A stretch of 64,000 nt of DNA, taken from Ascaris suum. Its lineage: Eukaryota > Nematoda > Chromadorea > Rhabditida > Ascarididae. A model generated the notes under the pieces. It was not told the DNA's origin and ran no database searches. It worked only from the letters and a program-made list of their open reading frames with translations. Positions within the stretch are counted from its first letter, which is position 1, and each line of letters begins with the position of its first letter. This document shows positions 1 through 13,719 of this stretch, piece after piece. The stretch spans positions 3,892,501 through 3,956,500 of the forward strand of contig CM024179.1 in the NCBI GenBank assembly GCA_013433145.1. Reading direction: 5' to 3'. The position numbers and the translations under genes were made by a program.

Positions 1-1531
1 GAAAGACATTCACAGATGCATAGCAATCATATCATTGTCTATTTTGGAGATCCCATTAGCACCAGTTAAAAGAATTCGATAAAAAACATTTCTTTTTGAT
101 TATTTCGCATCATCGTCAATGCTCTAACGTCTAGTCGTTTCGTTTAATAATTGAAGGACTCATAAAACACTCGGAAAAAAGGATTTGAATGATGAGTGAA
201 TTTATGTAACTCCAATGCATTATGATTTAATCTCACCAGTGCTTTATTTAAGTACTCATAAAAAAGAATTTCAATGTCAATGTGAACGTGTAATAGGGTA
301 GAATTGTAAGAATACTAGCAAGCTAAGTGCTGTTATTTTTGCAAGGGGTAAAGTGGAATCTGTAATCGCATGTAGGATTAGTTGGCATACTTGAGTAGAA
401 CTTCGAGGTCATCGCTAACGCCTCAATGGACAAATGCAATTCGAGTGATAATGAGCGTTGGATGACAAGCACACACACACACACACCCGCTTACCATCTG
501 CGCATAGATCTGTTGACGAGCAGGTGTCTTGTCCACTCATCCCTTTGTCCATTCACTTCCTGAGAAGACAAACCCTAATGGACACATTTCTGCGTTCACA
601 CATTTCTTAAAGACAGTTAAATAGCAACATACTTAAGGGGATTGATTGGGCGTACGAGTAGACAGAGGCAGTGGAGGGCTATGGGGGGGGGGGGGGGGGG
701 GAGGGAGGGAGGGAGGGAGGGAAGTGGGAGGTGAGGAAATGGAAAAGACTGTTTCAAGCCAAAGAACTTTCTGTGAGATCGCCTATTTCCGCTGAAAAAG
801 AAAGGAAGTGTTAGTATGGGCTCGTTGCAATTTCATTTCCGTTTGCAATCTTACTTTTCGTCTAGCTCGATTACCTTTTTGTGGCAGAGGTAATTTGCTA
901 CTGGGGAAAGAGGTGCAGTTAGCTTAGAAAAGGCTCACTGTTGCAGTTCATGTAAGCTTCGAGCTAAAAGTTTGACGATTTTGAATCTCTTTCAATTCCC
1001 TCCAACATATTTAATTTCACTAAAAATACATCCCACAAATTAAGAGAAAATATTTTATTCTTGGAATTTCTTAACACCATTAGAATATCACTTGTCCTCT
1101 CAGCTATTGCAAGTTTAACTCATTAAAAAATACTAAAGAAGTTATATTGCTGTTTAAAGATATATCGTTCGTTGTTGTTTTTCTGCTTTCAATCCCGCAT
1201 CGTCCTCAAATATTCAAATGATCATTTCCATTTTATGTTGTTTTTTTTAATGCAGAGAAGTCGTGAACTGGCTGTGTAAGGATAGCTCATTATATTTGCA
1301 GAAATGACAGTTGGGAAAGACATATCTGAGTATAGCTGAAGGCGATGTTACAGAAACGGAATGAAAACTGATGAAATCATTACTTTAGCAATACTGAAAA
1401 ATATTGAGCTTATAGTCTAATTATCTGATATTGATAATCGGTGGGAATAAGAGAGAAATATCAACTCTTTTGCACATTTTACCGATAGTCTTCGTTTGTT
1501 CTCTTAGCTTCTACACCAATTTTTTATGCCG
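1..1531. other. Non-coding flank with simple repeats
   Basis: No exon with convincing coding content was found. The stretch holds a short CA dinucleotide run at about 469-486 and the G-rich tract listed separately at 683-735. Short open frames here show no recognisable domain. Confidence 0.5.
683..735 (+). repeat. G homopolymer followed by AGGG tandem repeat
   Basis: Nineteen consecutive G residues (683-701) run into about five AGGG units and further G-rich sequence. Runs of three or more G at this density can form G-quadruplex structures. Length is likely polymorphic and prone to assembly error. Confidence 0.85.
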
Positions 1532-1879
1532 TTATGATGACTGAAAACATCTGCAGATGACGGGGCTGCGTAGACTGATGAGGAAGACGGCTAGGATACG
1601 AGTGAATAAAGCACTCAGGTACAGCTCACGCTTGCCAGGTGTTACAAATGGACTCCATTGAAAATGAACTTCCAAACATAAAACGTCAAATATTTTCTCG
1701 ATACAAAGTACCATCGCGTTGTGGAGGAGGGGAAGGTTGGACACTAAGAGGTATTCTTGTAGATCACAAGTGCAGAGAGAGTGGGATGATTGCAGAGTGC
1801 TCCGCGTTATGAAGAAACTGAAAGTATTCGCTCTAGAATGGGAACGATTTGAAGCTGATTTTGAAGTAAAACTTTGCAA
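1532..1879. other. Possible coding segment, strand unresolved
   Basis: Both strands are open here. On plus, an exon-like ATG segment follows CTGCAG at 1555 and is followed by a candidate GTACAG donor. A second plus segment, rich in charged and aromatic residues (EWDDCRVLRVMKK and onward), ends at a possible GTAAAA donor near 1866. On minus, 115 codons are open, with several cysteines and a hydrophobic C-terminal stretch. I recognise no family on either strand. The plus segment has the more protein-like composition, but the minus strand also holds candidate exons at 2582-2909. Confidence 0.25.
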
Positions 1880-2581
1880 ACAACGCTGTTAACAAATGTA
1901 TGCCTTTCGTAGCGTTGCTATGTTGAAGTGAGCTCCACCTCAAAGAGTACATTCCATTACCCGTTAAGATTTAAATCGAAAGTGAATGGACATTCGTCTT
2001 CGACCAGTAGTGGTCAGTCACTGATCCAGAGTTAAGGCTACAGCGGCTGTTAACGAAACGAGCCGCATAAACGCTTTCAAGCTCAAGTTTTTTGATTCGT
2101 GTTTTTGGTTCAGTCCATAGCTTTTTCTATAGACACACTGAGGTAAACCTACTCCATCATTATAGAAGACATAAATCGGAAAAGCGGATGTCGTGCCAGG
2201 TAATAATATGCTTTCGATAATTTGCGAGCCTTACGTTAGCGGTTACGAAGTGACGTACAGAAATAAATGCTCAGCGTTTGTAAAAGTATAAATTCAAATA
2301 GAACTTCAAATTTCGATAAATTTAAACTGGCAAGTTTTGAAGAGCGCAATATTCTGTAATTTCATAGCTCTCAATATTTATGGATTTTGGTGATGCCACC
2401 ACATCTTGCTGTGTGATTTTCACTTATTTAACTCTAAGAGCCGCCTAGCCGAGGTCATGCAATTAAGAAGAGAAACGTTTCAGAGTTTTTTATGAGTTTT
2501 ACGGATTTCGATACAAATAAATTTTACGAGCGTTTCGTGTGTTGTGTCTCTATTGACGGCATAGAGGGCTGCTTACAATAC

Positions 2582-2909
2582 CGGAAATGAGATGCATTCG
2601 GTGGCAACGGTCGGTGAACGGCGACAAAGAGATTCACAAAGCGATGTGGCCTTGTTTCGGCATAAAAAGCGCAACGCTGAATAGCAGCAGGATCGCTAAC
2701 ATATGTTCAGTGCCATTTTCTTGTTGGTCATCTTTGTGTGCTACTCACTGCCCATTCAACGCTGATTGTGGTCATTTCTGCTGCATTTAATTTCTTCAAA
2801 TTCTCATTGGACACGCAGCGAATTTCACTGCTGTGGAGGGAGCAATAGGAGTAGCTGCTCTTGTATTCCAGCGCATTGCTTTCATCACATCTTATCTGAT
2901 ATTTCCAAT
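2582..2909 (-). CDS. Candidate cysteine-rich protein fragment (two exons)
   Basis: Two minus-strand segments join in phase: 2749-2909 and 2582-2695. The intron between them is 53 nt with a consensus GTGAGT donor and a TTAG acceptor. Each exon is open throughout in the spliced frame. The first begins DWKYQIRCDES and carries three cysteines; the second carries about six, including a CC pair (RSCCYSALRFLCRN). The cysteine density suggests a secreted or extracellular domain, but I do not recognise the family. No start or stop codon was identified, and further exons may lie on either side. The plus strand also has a hydrophobic open frame here, so the strand is not certain. Confidence 0.3.
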
Positions 2910-5900
2910 CTCAACTTCAAAAAGACTGATCATTTTTTGAACGGGTTTATTATATATGAATATTCCCGATGCACTGTTCAGCTGAGCCGACATTTACAAG
3001 CTCAACGATTATTACACCTATACATAGGACGCCAATTTTATCAGCGATGGAGGCGACGAAAAAGTGGTCATGTTTAATTGATGGGAGTACATAAGGATGA
3101 ACGATCCTGCAGAACTTAGAACGCGTTGACCATAAATAATATCGGTTTGCATTATACTGATGATGTGCATGCCCCCTCAAGAATTGGTGTTTGATGAAAT
3201 ATTTCCCCTGTGGTTATCTGCTGTTTTTCTTCCCTGTCTAGCGTTCTTATCAACTTAGACATATCAGCAGAGTGAGAAAGAAATTTTTTAAATGCTTTCG
3301 TTAATTTCATTTCTGATTGCAAGTCTCAATAATCCAGTAAAATCGACAAGAATGAATACAGTAAAACGTTGAGTAAAACGTTTCCATGCTATATATTTCA
3401 CCTTTTGAATAAATCCCTTCCCTTTCATTGCTTAATCTTAGGAATAAATTCTCTCATAACCAATCCCTTCCTGGTAAATTTCGAATGCTTCACTGCAAAT
3501 TTATTGATGAATGTTTTCCTTCATTTCACTAATAATCGTTGTTACATTTTTGCGAATGCGCATTTGCAAAGCGCATTTTGTGCAATACGGCAAAGTCATG
3601 CCGTTTTTGTTTATTCACGCATCGTTGCCTGCGCGTGCACAACTTTCAAATTGCTAGTCGCCTAAAGCCAGAGCTAGAGAGTTTGCTGGATATAATCAAT
3701 GCACAATAAAATGGCGCTCCACACTATCACTTTCCGAAAGAAATACACACGTTTCAGCGCAGAAAAATTTTGTGTGGATTTTATGCAGTTTGAACAAGGA
3801 GAAACAGATATTTTATAGAAGGCTGTGTGAACTGTAGGAGCCGTTAAAATATGAAAGCATTAATATGCATATTTTCCTATTAGTTGACAATTCATGGAAC
3901 TGGTTGGGACGAGCGGAATACAAAAGCACTTATGGTGCCCACTCTCCTAGTGTGTTCTTACCGTTTCTTTATACTATCACTTTCTCATACAAATGTAGTG
4001 AAAACTGAATGAAACTTTTATGCGCTTTTACAAATTTATATACGTGCAAAGCATACTATTGCAAAAGAAAATTTGTCCAAGTATATGTGTGTGTCTATCT
4101 CCATGTTCAATATTCTCGACTGGGAAAGCACTCAAACTGGAATTTGAAAAACTTGGCGATTATCAAGTGTATCATTAGAGGAAGCTCTATACCATTTTTC
4201 ACTTTGATTCATTGACTCCCAAAAGGGTCGTAGATGCTTGAATGCGTCTAAGAATTTGTGTGCATTTTGTCTCCTGTGAGGCTCCATTTAACATCGCTCG
4301 ACTCATGAAATAATGTATATTTTCTGAGAAGCTTATATGAACGGTCGGAGCAGCTAGAATGTGAAAGCAATACCGAGCATACTTTACGATTCGTTTGGCA
4401 ATTTATGAAATTGGTTTGTCTCACGAATAATACTTCAAAAGTATATACTTTATCAATTGTTTTGGCATGTTACTCTACTTACACTTTTCGTTTATATGAA
4501 TTACGTTCATTTATGAATTTTGCAAACTTCTCGACCGACGAACTGAGTGATCAGTCAACGATCTGCGTCTAAGCAAATGTAGGCATGATACAAACTCGGT
4601 ATTAAAAGGGTGTAATGAGCTGACAAGCACATACTTTTGCTCTCTCATCCACTCCACCCACTGTTTCATAAGGTGCCAGCAAATAATAAAACTTGTAAAT
4701 AATGCATTCAAGTCCTTAGCGTGTCGACCACCCATAATGACAAAACTCCTGTTTATGTGGACCGTCTTAAAGATTATATAGAATTTTTTGGTATTTCAGG
4801 CGTCTACAAGTCGTTCCCAGTTTGATGGATCACCTATAAGGTTCTGTGAATAAGAATATGTTCGTATCTGTTCTGTGAATAAGAATATATTCGTCAAACT
4901 TCCTTACTCCAACTTTAGTAATTCTTGAGTTCAAACTAAGAAATGAACAGACGAACATGCACGCAGACTCGAGTGGGCACAGTGCACTCTTGCAGATGCA
5001 AACTAGCGAAAGTGAACAAGAGTAAGAAGTAGTATGCAAAGAACAATTAATTAACTGGCTTCAGTGTCGTGCTGTTCTTCACGGCTAAAATTTCCAAATA
5101 AGTCATAATCGCAAGTCAAACGAAATCAGCTCGGAAACTGAGTGTCACGTATGAAAAAGACCATTTCTGCACTTATAAAGCGATCTGAACCAAACGAATC
5201 CCTAGCCATCAAAAAAGTGAAAAACGTCATCGAGGCATTTCTTCGATCGTTTCGGAGGAGTCTTTCCTCTTCCCTTCATTCATTCTCATTTAGCACCCTA
5301 ATTTCGACATTACTATATTAGCTCATTAATTGTTCATTACCATTCGCTTTTAGATACATATTTATTCATCAATGTGTTCCTTAAATGAATATTCTGATTA
5401 TAAATGAATTTTCTTGTGTTACTTTAATTTAGAAGCTCTTTTCGATGAAACGAACATTTGTCGTGAATGTAGTTTCTCTTTAACTAACTTCAAAAAATCT
5501 CGAACTCAGAGCGATCACCATAGTAACCAATAAAATACCGTGTCTGCTCAAATATAACAGCTCTATGGGATTAAAACATCGAAATTGCATAGAAACTCTT
5601 CAATACGACTGGAACGATTCCACTCGATGCTTAACACTCAACGGCCTTCGTTTGCAAAGTCACATAATCCCTTTCGTAAATAGTACAACAAACACCGCGA
5701 AGATCGCAAAATATAAGTAGTCAAAGTTGTCGCACGTTCAGTGCCATATAAGATATTGCTTGTGGCTATCATCGCTCATCATGCTGTTGCTTGCACTAGA
5801 TTCATTTAAGCCAAATAAACTGTACGTTATTTTAGGAGAGGGGAGAGGAGTGGTGGGGGTGTATGCAGGTGAGGAGAAGGAAACGATTTAGGGATGTAAA

Positions 5901-7493
5901 TGACAATTCAAGTAAATTGCGATTATGAGGAAAGAATGTAAAGATATGGCATATTTATATAGATAAAAGAAGGTTCATACGCTTTAGTTTGCACAACCAT
6001 TCAGGTGGGAGTTTATTTTCAGAATGCGATCATCAGTGAATCATATGAAAAACACGAATAACTAGAAAATCAGAAAGCTGTTTTATAGGAAAATTTCAAA
6101 TTTGTCTATCGCTGCTTCTATGTACCTTTTCGGCAAAACAATTATGTGCAATAATTTGCTTCCTATGTTTTACGTGTTGTTAGTAAATTGCGATTCTCAA
6201 GCTTATCAATGAATAAGTTATCCAATACCAGTAACTAATAGTGTTATATTTTCAAAACTGTAGTTGTGCTTCATTAATACCTATTCTATATTATGGAATT
6301 CTTTTCTTATCATCAAGCCTTTTAACATTCTCATGCACTCTGAAATAAAAATTCCGCTTTTTTGTTCTAGAGTATGGGCAGCTGCATTCAGTGAGATTCT
6401 ATAGAAATTGCGCTAAATCAGTGTGAAAGAGATTTCTTTAAGCGTTAGCGATGAGTATTTTCAATGGGTGTTTAATAGCGAATTAGCTGTGATGATTTAC
6501 AGCTGTCGTCTGATTTATTCGCCACATTTGTCGGGCTCTTTTCGTAAAACTTTTTTCTCTTCTGATAGAAGCGTCCAATATTTATTGCTCTCATTAGCTA
6601 TTAGATTCATAGTTCCTTCGAGGTATTCACTGTGATATTACACTATTTCCTCACCTAAATCATAGATGAGTCGATATCGTACAAAGAGGGGTAAGTTTAA
6701 TTTATTTAGTAGCAGTGATGAACAATACTATTTTTTTTTTTTTTTTTTGGGAAGGTTTTTAAGCAATTCCTCAGAAATTTATGGGCTGAAGACGACGCAG
6801 AAAGGATTGGAATAACGACAAGTAAAGAAGGATGGAAACAGATAGGTCGAAAGCTTAATGAAAAGAGGAAATCATATTGTTGTTTCGATCTTCGAATTTT
6901 CTTTTTTAATGTAGTTTACGATATTTAAACTGAATTGTGTAAGTGATTTGCAGCAATACGATACACTTTTTTTCATATTAAGCCACCATTTTATTTGAAT
7001 TTCTAATTAACAAGTAAATTGACGTTTCCTACTTCGAAACGATATTATCACTAAATAAATCGATGCGTATTTGTGATCACGATGATCGATGAATTTTGTT
7101 TTCTGATATATCCCAACTGTAATACTTCCGAATTCAGCGTATACCCGTATTTTATAATTATTTATTGATATATGTAACTTGTTGGTAACTGATTTTACAT
7201 TCTTTTATCACCACATATATTTGGTACTGGTCAACAATGTTGCTGGGTCACTTTTTAGTGACTTATCATTGGATGCGAAGCACCACTCATATGGCCTAAT
7301 TATCGGAAGGTTTCACAGTTACGATCTTTAGAATATCGGTTCAAGCGAACAATAAAGCAGTAAAAATTCATAGTAAACACTCAACAGTGAAAAAGCATTA
7401 GTCCGTCTGGTGGTATGAATGCGAACCTTTTTTCACTTGGAAGTGAAAAGAATATGGTGTCAGATCTCAAATAAACGACGCCAATCTCTAGAG
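2910..7493. other. Intergenic region upstream of the rhomboid gene
   Basis: No exon with convincing coding content was found across 4.6 kb. It holds a 30-bp-period tandem duplication at about 4841-4895 (unit containing CTGTGAATAAGAATAT) and a T homopolymer near 6731-6748. The promoter of the downstream rhomboid gene presumably lies at its right end. No clear trans-splice acceptor immediately precedes the start codon. Confidence 0.45.
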
Positions 7494-10400
7494 ATGGCGA
7501 TCAACTCGTCGATGCTCAACGGACACGTCAACTCGCTTCCTTTGCTGCATCCCATTTCCGCATATTCCAAGCCACAAAGGTACTCTCCTCTCATTTTCAA
7601 CGATTTTTCTAGACGATCATGTGAAAACCAAAACGATATGAATTTCATGAATTATGGAAGGAAGCCAAACCTTTGATCTCCTCTCGTTGCCCCTTCCTTT
7701 CCGACTTTGGATACCCTTGAAGGACTACGTTCTCTGCCACTGTTCCTTGCTCATAAGAAATTATTTTCAGAGTTCTTTTTGCATAATTTTAATAAAATTA
7801 AAAACTTTTCCGGAGATCAGAGATCGGAATCTTTATCGTTAGCTACTTGCTCTCTCCTTCTACTTTCGGTCAATGGTAACTATTCGCCGTTTCGTTTTTT
7901 GTTGTTCGGAATATCCCAATCCCATAAAAATTATGTTCTTTCCTATAATCTTCATACAACTTAATTAAAATTCAACTCGGTGTCTAGTGAATAGGGAATA
8001 AGATACAAACATAAAAAGTTCGCTTCTTTGAGAGTGCAGAAATTGATGTTCAAATATATGAGTGGGCACTTCGCTCTTAGAACAACAAACGAAGTGAATA
8101 TGTAGTCAATAGAAGGAATTTGAGAGAGTGATGCCAAATGCACAAAAAAGACGTGAGAATGATTGAACGAAACTCAAATAACGCAAATAAAGACAGAAAT
8201 TTTTCACGAGGCATTTAAATATTAATGAAAAGAGTAACGTTTTCTGACCTGAAACATAGCGTATCGAGAAATTCCAAGAATTCATACTGCAAAGAGGACA
8301 TTTTTTCAAACGAACTTCTCAGTGAAAATCAATTTCACTAGTTGATACTTTGAGTGAAAAAGTCTTAATTAAAAGAAATTTTTTATTATTAAACGCGAAC
8401 ACAAAGAATTTTATTCATAGTGGCGTTTCGTTGCTTCTACCGTTACATTCGTACATTTGTCGTGTGCGTTACGCTTTAATGCGCGCCTCCTGCCATTTGT
8501 AAATTAGTGTGCGCTAAGATTCTCTTGAAGTTTTCGTCAATCGTCGCCTATCTTCCCCCTCCTCCACTCCCACCTACTAGTTGTTTTGATGTGTTTGCTG
8601 GTCTATAGAACGATCCTCTTCACAATTGCAAAAATCAGCTGCTTTTCAACTAGCAATGCTTGCAAATTGCTGAAACGTTGCGAATAGCTAAGTTAATCTC
8701 ACGCAAAAAGCTCTTCCTACCAGCTGTAAAAGCATTGACAAAAAATAACAAGGCACATTTGTAATAAACATAAGTTTGATTTCACTGTTTCAGTGAAAAC
8801 AAAAGTAAAATTTTGAAAGTTTGCAGATATACAAAAATACCGATAATATATTGTGAAGATGAGACATCAATAGAGAAGACTCCAAATCCCTATTCGCTAT
8901 CAGTGAATTGTTCGACAACACCACTCTTCATCCCAGCTATCGTATCATTGCAGGTGAGCGATAAAAATATCACTTAACACTTTTTCAAAGAATTCTACCG
9001 CATGTTTATGATGAAAAAAGAGTTAGATTAAACGCTCGAATGATTTTTTTTCACAGACTATCCAAAAATACTCTTCAATTCAAATTTTTAATGCATTCTT
9101 TCCGAATGTATTTTTTGGCTATCCTACGATAGTAGCAATAATTAGAAAATGCGTCCAAATTCATTAAGAAAACGGGTTTAAAAAAAACAGCGATTAAGGA
9201 AAGTGATTCGGCGCGCATAGCACAGTTTCGGACAAGATCCCTCGAGGGATTTTTGCGGTGCTATATTCGGTGTTTTAAACAAAACAAGTAGAGTGTTTCT
9301 CCGTTCAGAATTTAATAGGTCGCAGAAACAAGTGGCACAAATGAACTTTTTCAAAGGAGTTTACAGTTTTCTCGGATTAATGATTAGGTGCTGCAAGTGC
9401 TTAATTGGAGGTGAAGCAAATTGTTTATAGGTGGCGCTGTTCGTCTATTACAGTCTACTGTTTCATACTGTACCGTCGTTGAGTGCACCGGTACCTCTCG
9501 ATTCGATTTTCATCTTCCGTAGTGATATGAAACGACAAGTGTGGCGCTATATCTGTTATGCATTCGTACATGCTGGGTAATTTCACTCTCTTTGATGCCC
9601 AGATGAAACTCTATTAGCTGTGATGAAGCACTTATGAATTCTTACATCTTACCGCATATATCGATGTTCCTTATATACAATCGTCTTTGACGTGATGAAA
9701 TTTATTCATTAATTAATAGTATTTCTCCTGTAGGCAGAAATATTGCAGCGATTATATTGATAGAGTAACTTCAACTTCACACCGATTCATCGATCAGAGC
9801 ACCGATGAGTCGATGAGTACCGATGAGTCGATCTTTTCGCATCTTTCGTGACTTTCAAATTTTGATTCTCCTGCAGTGTGCTAGTCCCTCTTTAGCACTG
9901 AGAAGACTATAGCACCACATTTCGCTAGAGTCGATCCAAGAGGAGCTGATGTTTTTGTTGACAGTCCTTATACAGCTGCCCGGGAACCACTCATCATGTG
10001 AGCGTGTCATGCACTTAGACAAACATAATACAGCTACCACATGTGCACCTTTGCATTCCGGTCATACCAACCGATTTCATAAATTATTAAAGAAGGCGTG
10101 GAATATGTTAAATAATGTTTTCTTAAAATTCACCAGTGACCGAGTTGCAGACAAAAATCAGTCACGAAAGACTGATTTTATTTGACCCGATCCATATAAA
10201 AGCAACATGATTGACTGCAAAATAAAGGAAATCTTTTGCACGTTCAAATGCGTGTAACTGCTTCTGATATTGATGATCAGGTTGAATTTTACGAAGGGAG
10301 GACATCATATGGCATTGATTATATCAGCTATATTTCGTAGTACTAGATTAAGCATATCCCCAGCATACACCATCGGATAGACAGACTCACGCAGACACAT

Positions 10401-13226
10401 GGATACGCACAGACATGCCATCATCGTGATGTGTCTTCCAAGTGCACGTTTGCGAAGACATATATTCACACTTAACATTTAACGAAGGAACTGCTTTACT
10501 GCAGAGTTCGCAACACTTTTTCCAGAAGTTTTGATAGGACTATCGCGCTGTTTATGTAGGTTTTTATGTGTTATTATAGAGTCTGATGTCATAAACATTT
10601 TTGTTTTACAGGTGGTGGCATTTAATATTCAATGTAAGTGTGGAATTATTTATTGGGATGCCACTTGAAATTAGTGTTGGCACTCTTCGCACGTCGCTTG
10701 TTTTCATTAGCGGTGTTTTCGCAGGTACGTTCTCAACAAATAATTGAAATATGCTTACTGTTTATCTCCAAAAATTTTGCACTTCCTTATCAACCGATTC
10801 TCTCGTTGATGCACTAGCGCCTATGAACTCCTCAGACACATAATTATCATGATTTGCTTTAAAAAGTATCTTAGATTATTACAGTATGCTTGTCAGACTT
10901 ATATAACAAATTTTGTATTGCTTGTTACAGTGGTAAGTTTTCAGTCATTTCCTGTACGCTTTTGATTTCCCCAGTTTTTATACAGGTGTTGCCTTTAATA
11001 AGAATATCCAACTAAAAAACTGATCCAGTTACAACATGGATAAAATTTCGCATCGGGCGATCGGACACTTCTGATGGCGAGCTGGAAAAGGGATAATATT
11101 ACGGGAGGAGGGGTAGGATAGTTAAGCGCATGTGGTTAGAGAGCGCATTAATCACCTCAAAAAGGTACTGAAAATAAGTGCTTGCATGAATGCAAAAATT
11201 TGCTCTGAGGAATCGAAGAAGAGGAATGAATCAGTGTGCTAATAAATCCATTGGAGTGAACGTTGCAACAAACCTCTTTATAGGTTCGTTAGTGACGTCA
11301 ATATTCGAGCATGGTGTGAGCCTAATGGGTGCATCCGGTGGTGTTTATGCACTTCTCGCATTACATGTAGCCAATGTGCTATTCAGCTTCGATCGCGTCG
11401 ACTGTGCACTCTGCTGGATTATTGTCGCCGTTTTTGTTGGTTCGTCAGCCAGTTCATTGTTCATAAGCCCAATCATTTCAATAAACATTCGTTTATGAAG
11501 TTCACTTAAAACGCTTCAATCCTATTTGAAACATTTCAACTGCAAAATTGCAGCCGGCTTCATAATATATCGGAAATTGACGCCGCGTCTGATATTCACA
11601 CAGCGAACACTTCCGGATATAATTAATTCTGCTGATAAGAAGCAACTGATGTACGAGAATGGATAAGTAACAAGAAGAAATTTAGTTATCTCTGTTAGTA
11701 ATAAAACTCATTTTCAAAATTTTTTGTCCATCAAAGGCTGTGTTCTCAGAGTCACTAAATTGCAGTAGAATTTGCATGAGCCGAAATAGGTTGACAGACA
11801 ACGTGATAGACGTTATTACAATAAGCGGCCGCCTTTACTCTCATATAACGGAAGTTTCATAGGTTCACCTTAAAAATAAAATAAAAATGAAAGGACATTC
11901 AGATGAAACCGAGATGAAGTTTCTCTCAAATTGGAATTAAATAGCTGACGTCGTAATACACAAATAAACCCAGAAGGATTTGAAGTGTTCACTTGTAAAT
12001 TTCGTGGAATTTTTTATTGCTTTATTTAATGTGGAGTTATCACTTCTGAGCCTTCTTTGTCTTTCATGATTCTGCGTCGTTTTATGATCTTTGCAATAGC
12101 GAAATAATTTCTAGCGAGCTGTGATACAGCATTTGCAATTTTCGATCATTATACGGCAACAAAATTCATGGTGAGGCATACCGCTTATGCAACACATCTC
12201 GTTGGAGCTGCAGCAGGTGAGCTCGATTCCTTTAATTCACCGAACTCCATACCCATTCATGAGCAAACGTAAATAACTGTTCATTTCTCTAGAGATGATG
12301 ATCATTTGATTTCATTAGACTTTGTTGTTGAATTTGTGAATTGGAGCGCTTAGATTAATTTCCGGTACTTCAGATGCGAAAACGATTACCTGTGAGTTCA
12401 AGACAACCGGCTGCTCCCAACTGGTAACATACAGCAGGGATATAAAGATAGCTCGTCCGCACTTTTTTATGTGTCAAACACCTACTCAGGTTTACCCACC
12501 AGCTGTGTCATGGTCATCGAGTGAGTTATAGGACAAAAAACGCTGAAACGGTCACAGCTGTGGAACGGTATAGCCCTCTCCAAGCTCCGAAGATATGACT
12601 GCAAGATCGTGAGGTGTCCAAACGGCATGGAATAAGTATGGAACTTCGGTTGTGTCGCTTACGAGTGACCATAGGTGCTTAGCCCTTCTTTGCCGGGAGA
12701 CCAAACATGCCTGGGGCAAGCGTTCCAAATATCAAGTGACTCATCATCCAAAAACTGACTGTCCCTCTCTGCATTCTTCCTCCAGCAAAGCGCAAAATAG
12801 CATCAGCTTTGGATTAATTACTCAAACATTCCGAATCCTTTATGTGTGACACAAAATTGCGAAACATTGAAAAGTAAAGTAATAGCCAGTAAGACAGTAA
12901 ACATCATATCAACATGAAAGTTGAGCATAAACGAACAAAAACAATTTAAGTATCCAAAATATGAGTATTTTCAAATTGGCCTGTATTGGCTTATTTGTTA
13001 AGGAGGAAAACACATCAAAGGGATTGCTCATTTTCAATCCAGATAAGTGACAAGAAAAAAGATGCTCTTTCTTATAGCACTCTACGTTTCAGGATTCTCG
13101 TTGGGTTTGGTACTGTTGAAACGCGATGATGAGAAGCACACTCGGCGACCCATCTATTGGAGTGCATTCGCGTTTTACGTTATATTAATGTTGTCGGCCA
13201 TTGTGTACAATGTTATTGTTGCATAA
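7494..13226 (+). CDS. Rhomboid intramembrane serine protease
   Basis: Seven exons assemble in continuous phase: 7494-7579, 8827-8953, 9431-9576, 10612-10724, 11284-11439, 12130-12216 and 13093-13226. They give 282 residues plus TAA. Rhomboids cleave transmembrane substrates within the bilayer, classically membrane-tethered EGF-type ligands, in the secretory pathway. Visible hallmarks are the WR motif in RQVWRYICYAFVHAG (end of exon 3), HxxxN (HLIFN, residues 123-127), the nucleophile motif GASGG (Ser175), and the catalytic histidine in ATHLVGAAAG (His232). The short hydrophilic N terminus, about seven hydrophobic segments and overall order match Drosophila Rhomboid-like secretases. ATG 7494 was chosen because it opens an exon ending CAAAG|GTACTC whose phase matches exon 2; the protein fold begins in exon 2. 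Exon 5 uses a non-consensus donor (GTTCGT). An AATAAA follows one base after the stop. The protease should be active; its substrate cannot be read from the sequence. Confidence 0.93.
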
Positions 13227-13232
13227 AATAAA
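13227..13232 (+). terminator. Polyadenylation signal of the rhomboid gene
   Basis: AATAAA begins immediately after the TAA stop. If used, the 3' UTR would be only about 10-25 nt. The next open frame starts about 50 nt further on. Confidence 0.45.
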
Positions 13233-13283
13233 GTATTCCACTTCATCGGTGCAGGTGGCTGTTGCTTAGAAGCTTACGAATTG

Positions 13284-13719
13284 ATGGCTCCCTTTTGCGG
13301 CTCTACGGGAATTACCTCATCAAGTGAAAAATTCAGACAGACCGACATGTCTTTGTCTGAAGTAAAGTACCTCTGCCAAAAAACACTGAGCCTGCTAAAA
13401 AACAGTCATCTGTCTACAAATACTTCGACCTATCAAAACACATTTTCATCTGCGAATGAAAGTGTTGATCCTTGGCAAAACCACAAACGTTTTCTGGCAG
13501 ATTTTGCAAGAGTTATTGCAGTAACAATTAATCTCGACATCAGCAACAACCTGTCGCAAGGTATGCCTCTGCTAGTTATTTACAGCACATGTTAGAATAA
13601 CGGACTTGGTTGTCGTTGGACGAACAGATGGTCGCGATTTCATAGAATACAAAGAATTGAGAAGGAAAAGAGTCAACAAAAGCACAAGAGAAATACTGCA
13701 GGCAACCGCTGGAATTTGA
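13284..13719 (+). CDS. Small uncharacterised ORF pair just downstream of rhomboid
   Basis: An ATG at 13284 opens a hydrophilic reading frame running to TAG at 13595. A second open segment in another frame follows, containing RITDLVVVGRTDGRDFIEYK, and ends at TGA 13719. Both look protein-like in composition. Joining them as exons 13284-13560 and 13586-13719 preserves phase (136 aa), but the intron would be only 25 nt, shorter than credible nematode introns. A frameshift, a sequence error, or two unrelated segments are therefore equally possible. The start lies 58 nt after the rhomboid stop, a spacing that would fit a downstream gene in a nematode operon. No domain is recognised. Further open plus-strand pieces near 13860-13960 and 14070-14140 might continue it, but boundaries cannot be fixed. 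Confidence 0.35.

Noticed and set aside
12360..12850. Possible SINE- or tRNA-derived repeat in the last rhomboid intron
   Set aside because: No convincing A and B box pair or poly-A tail could be identified.
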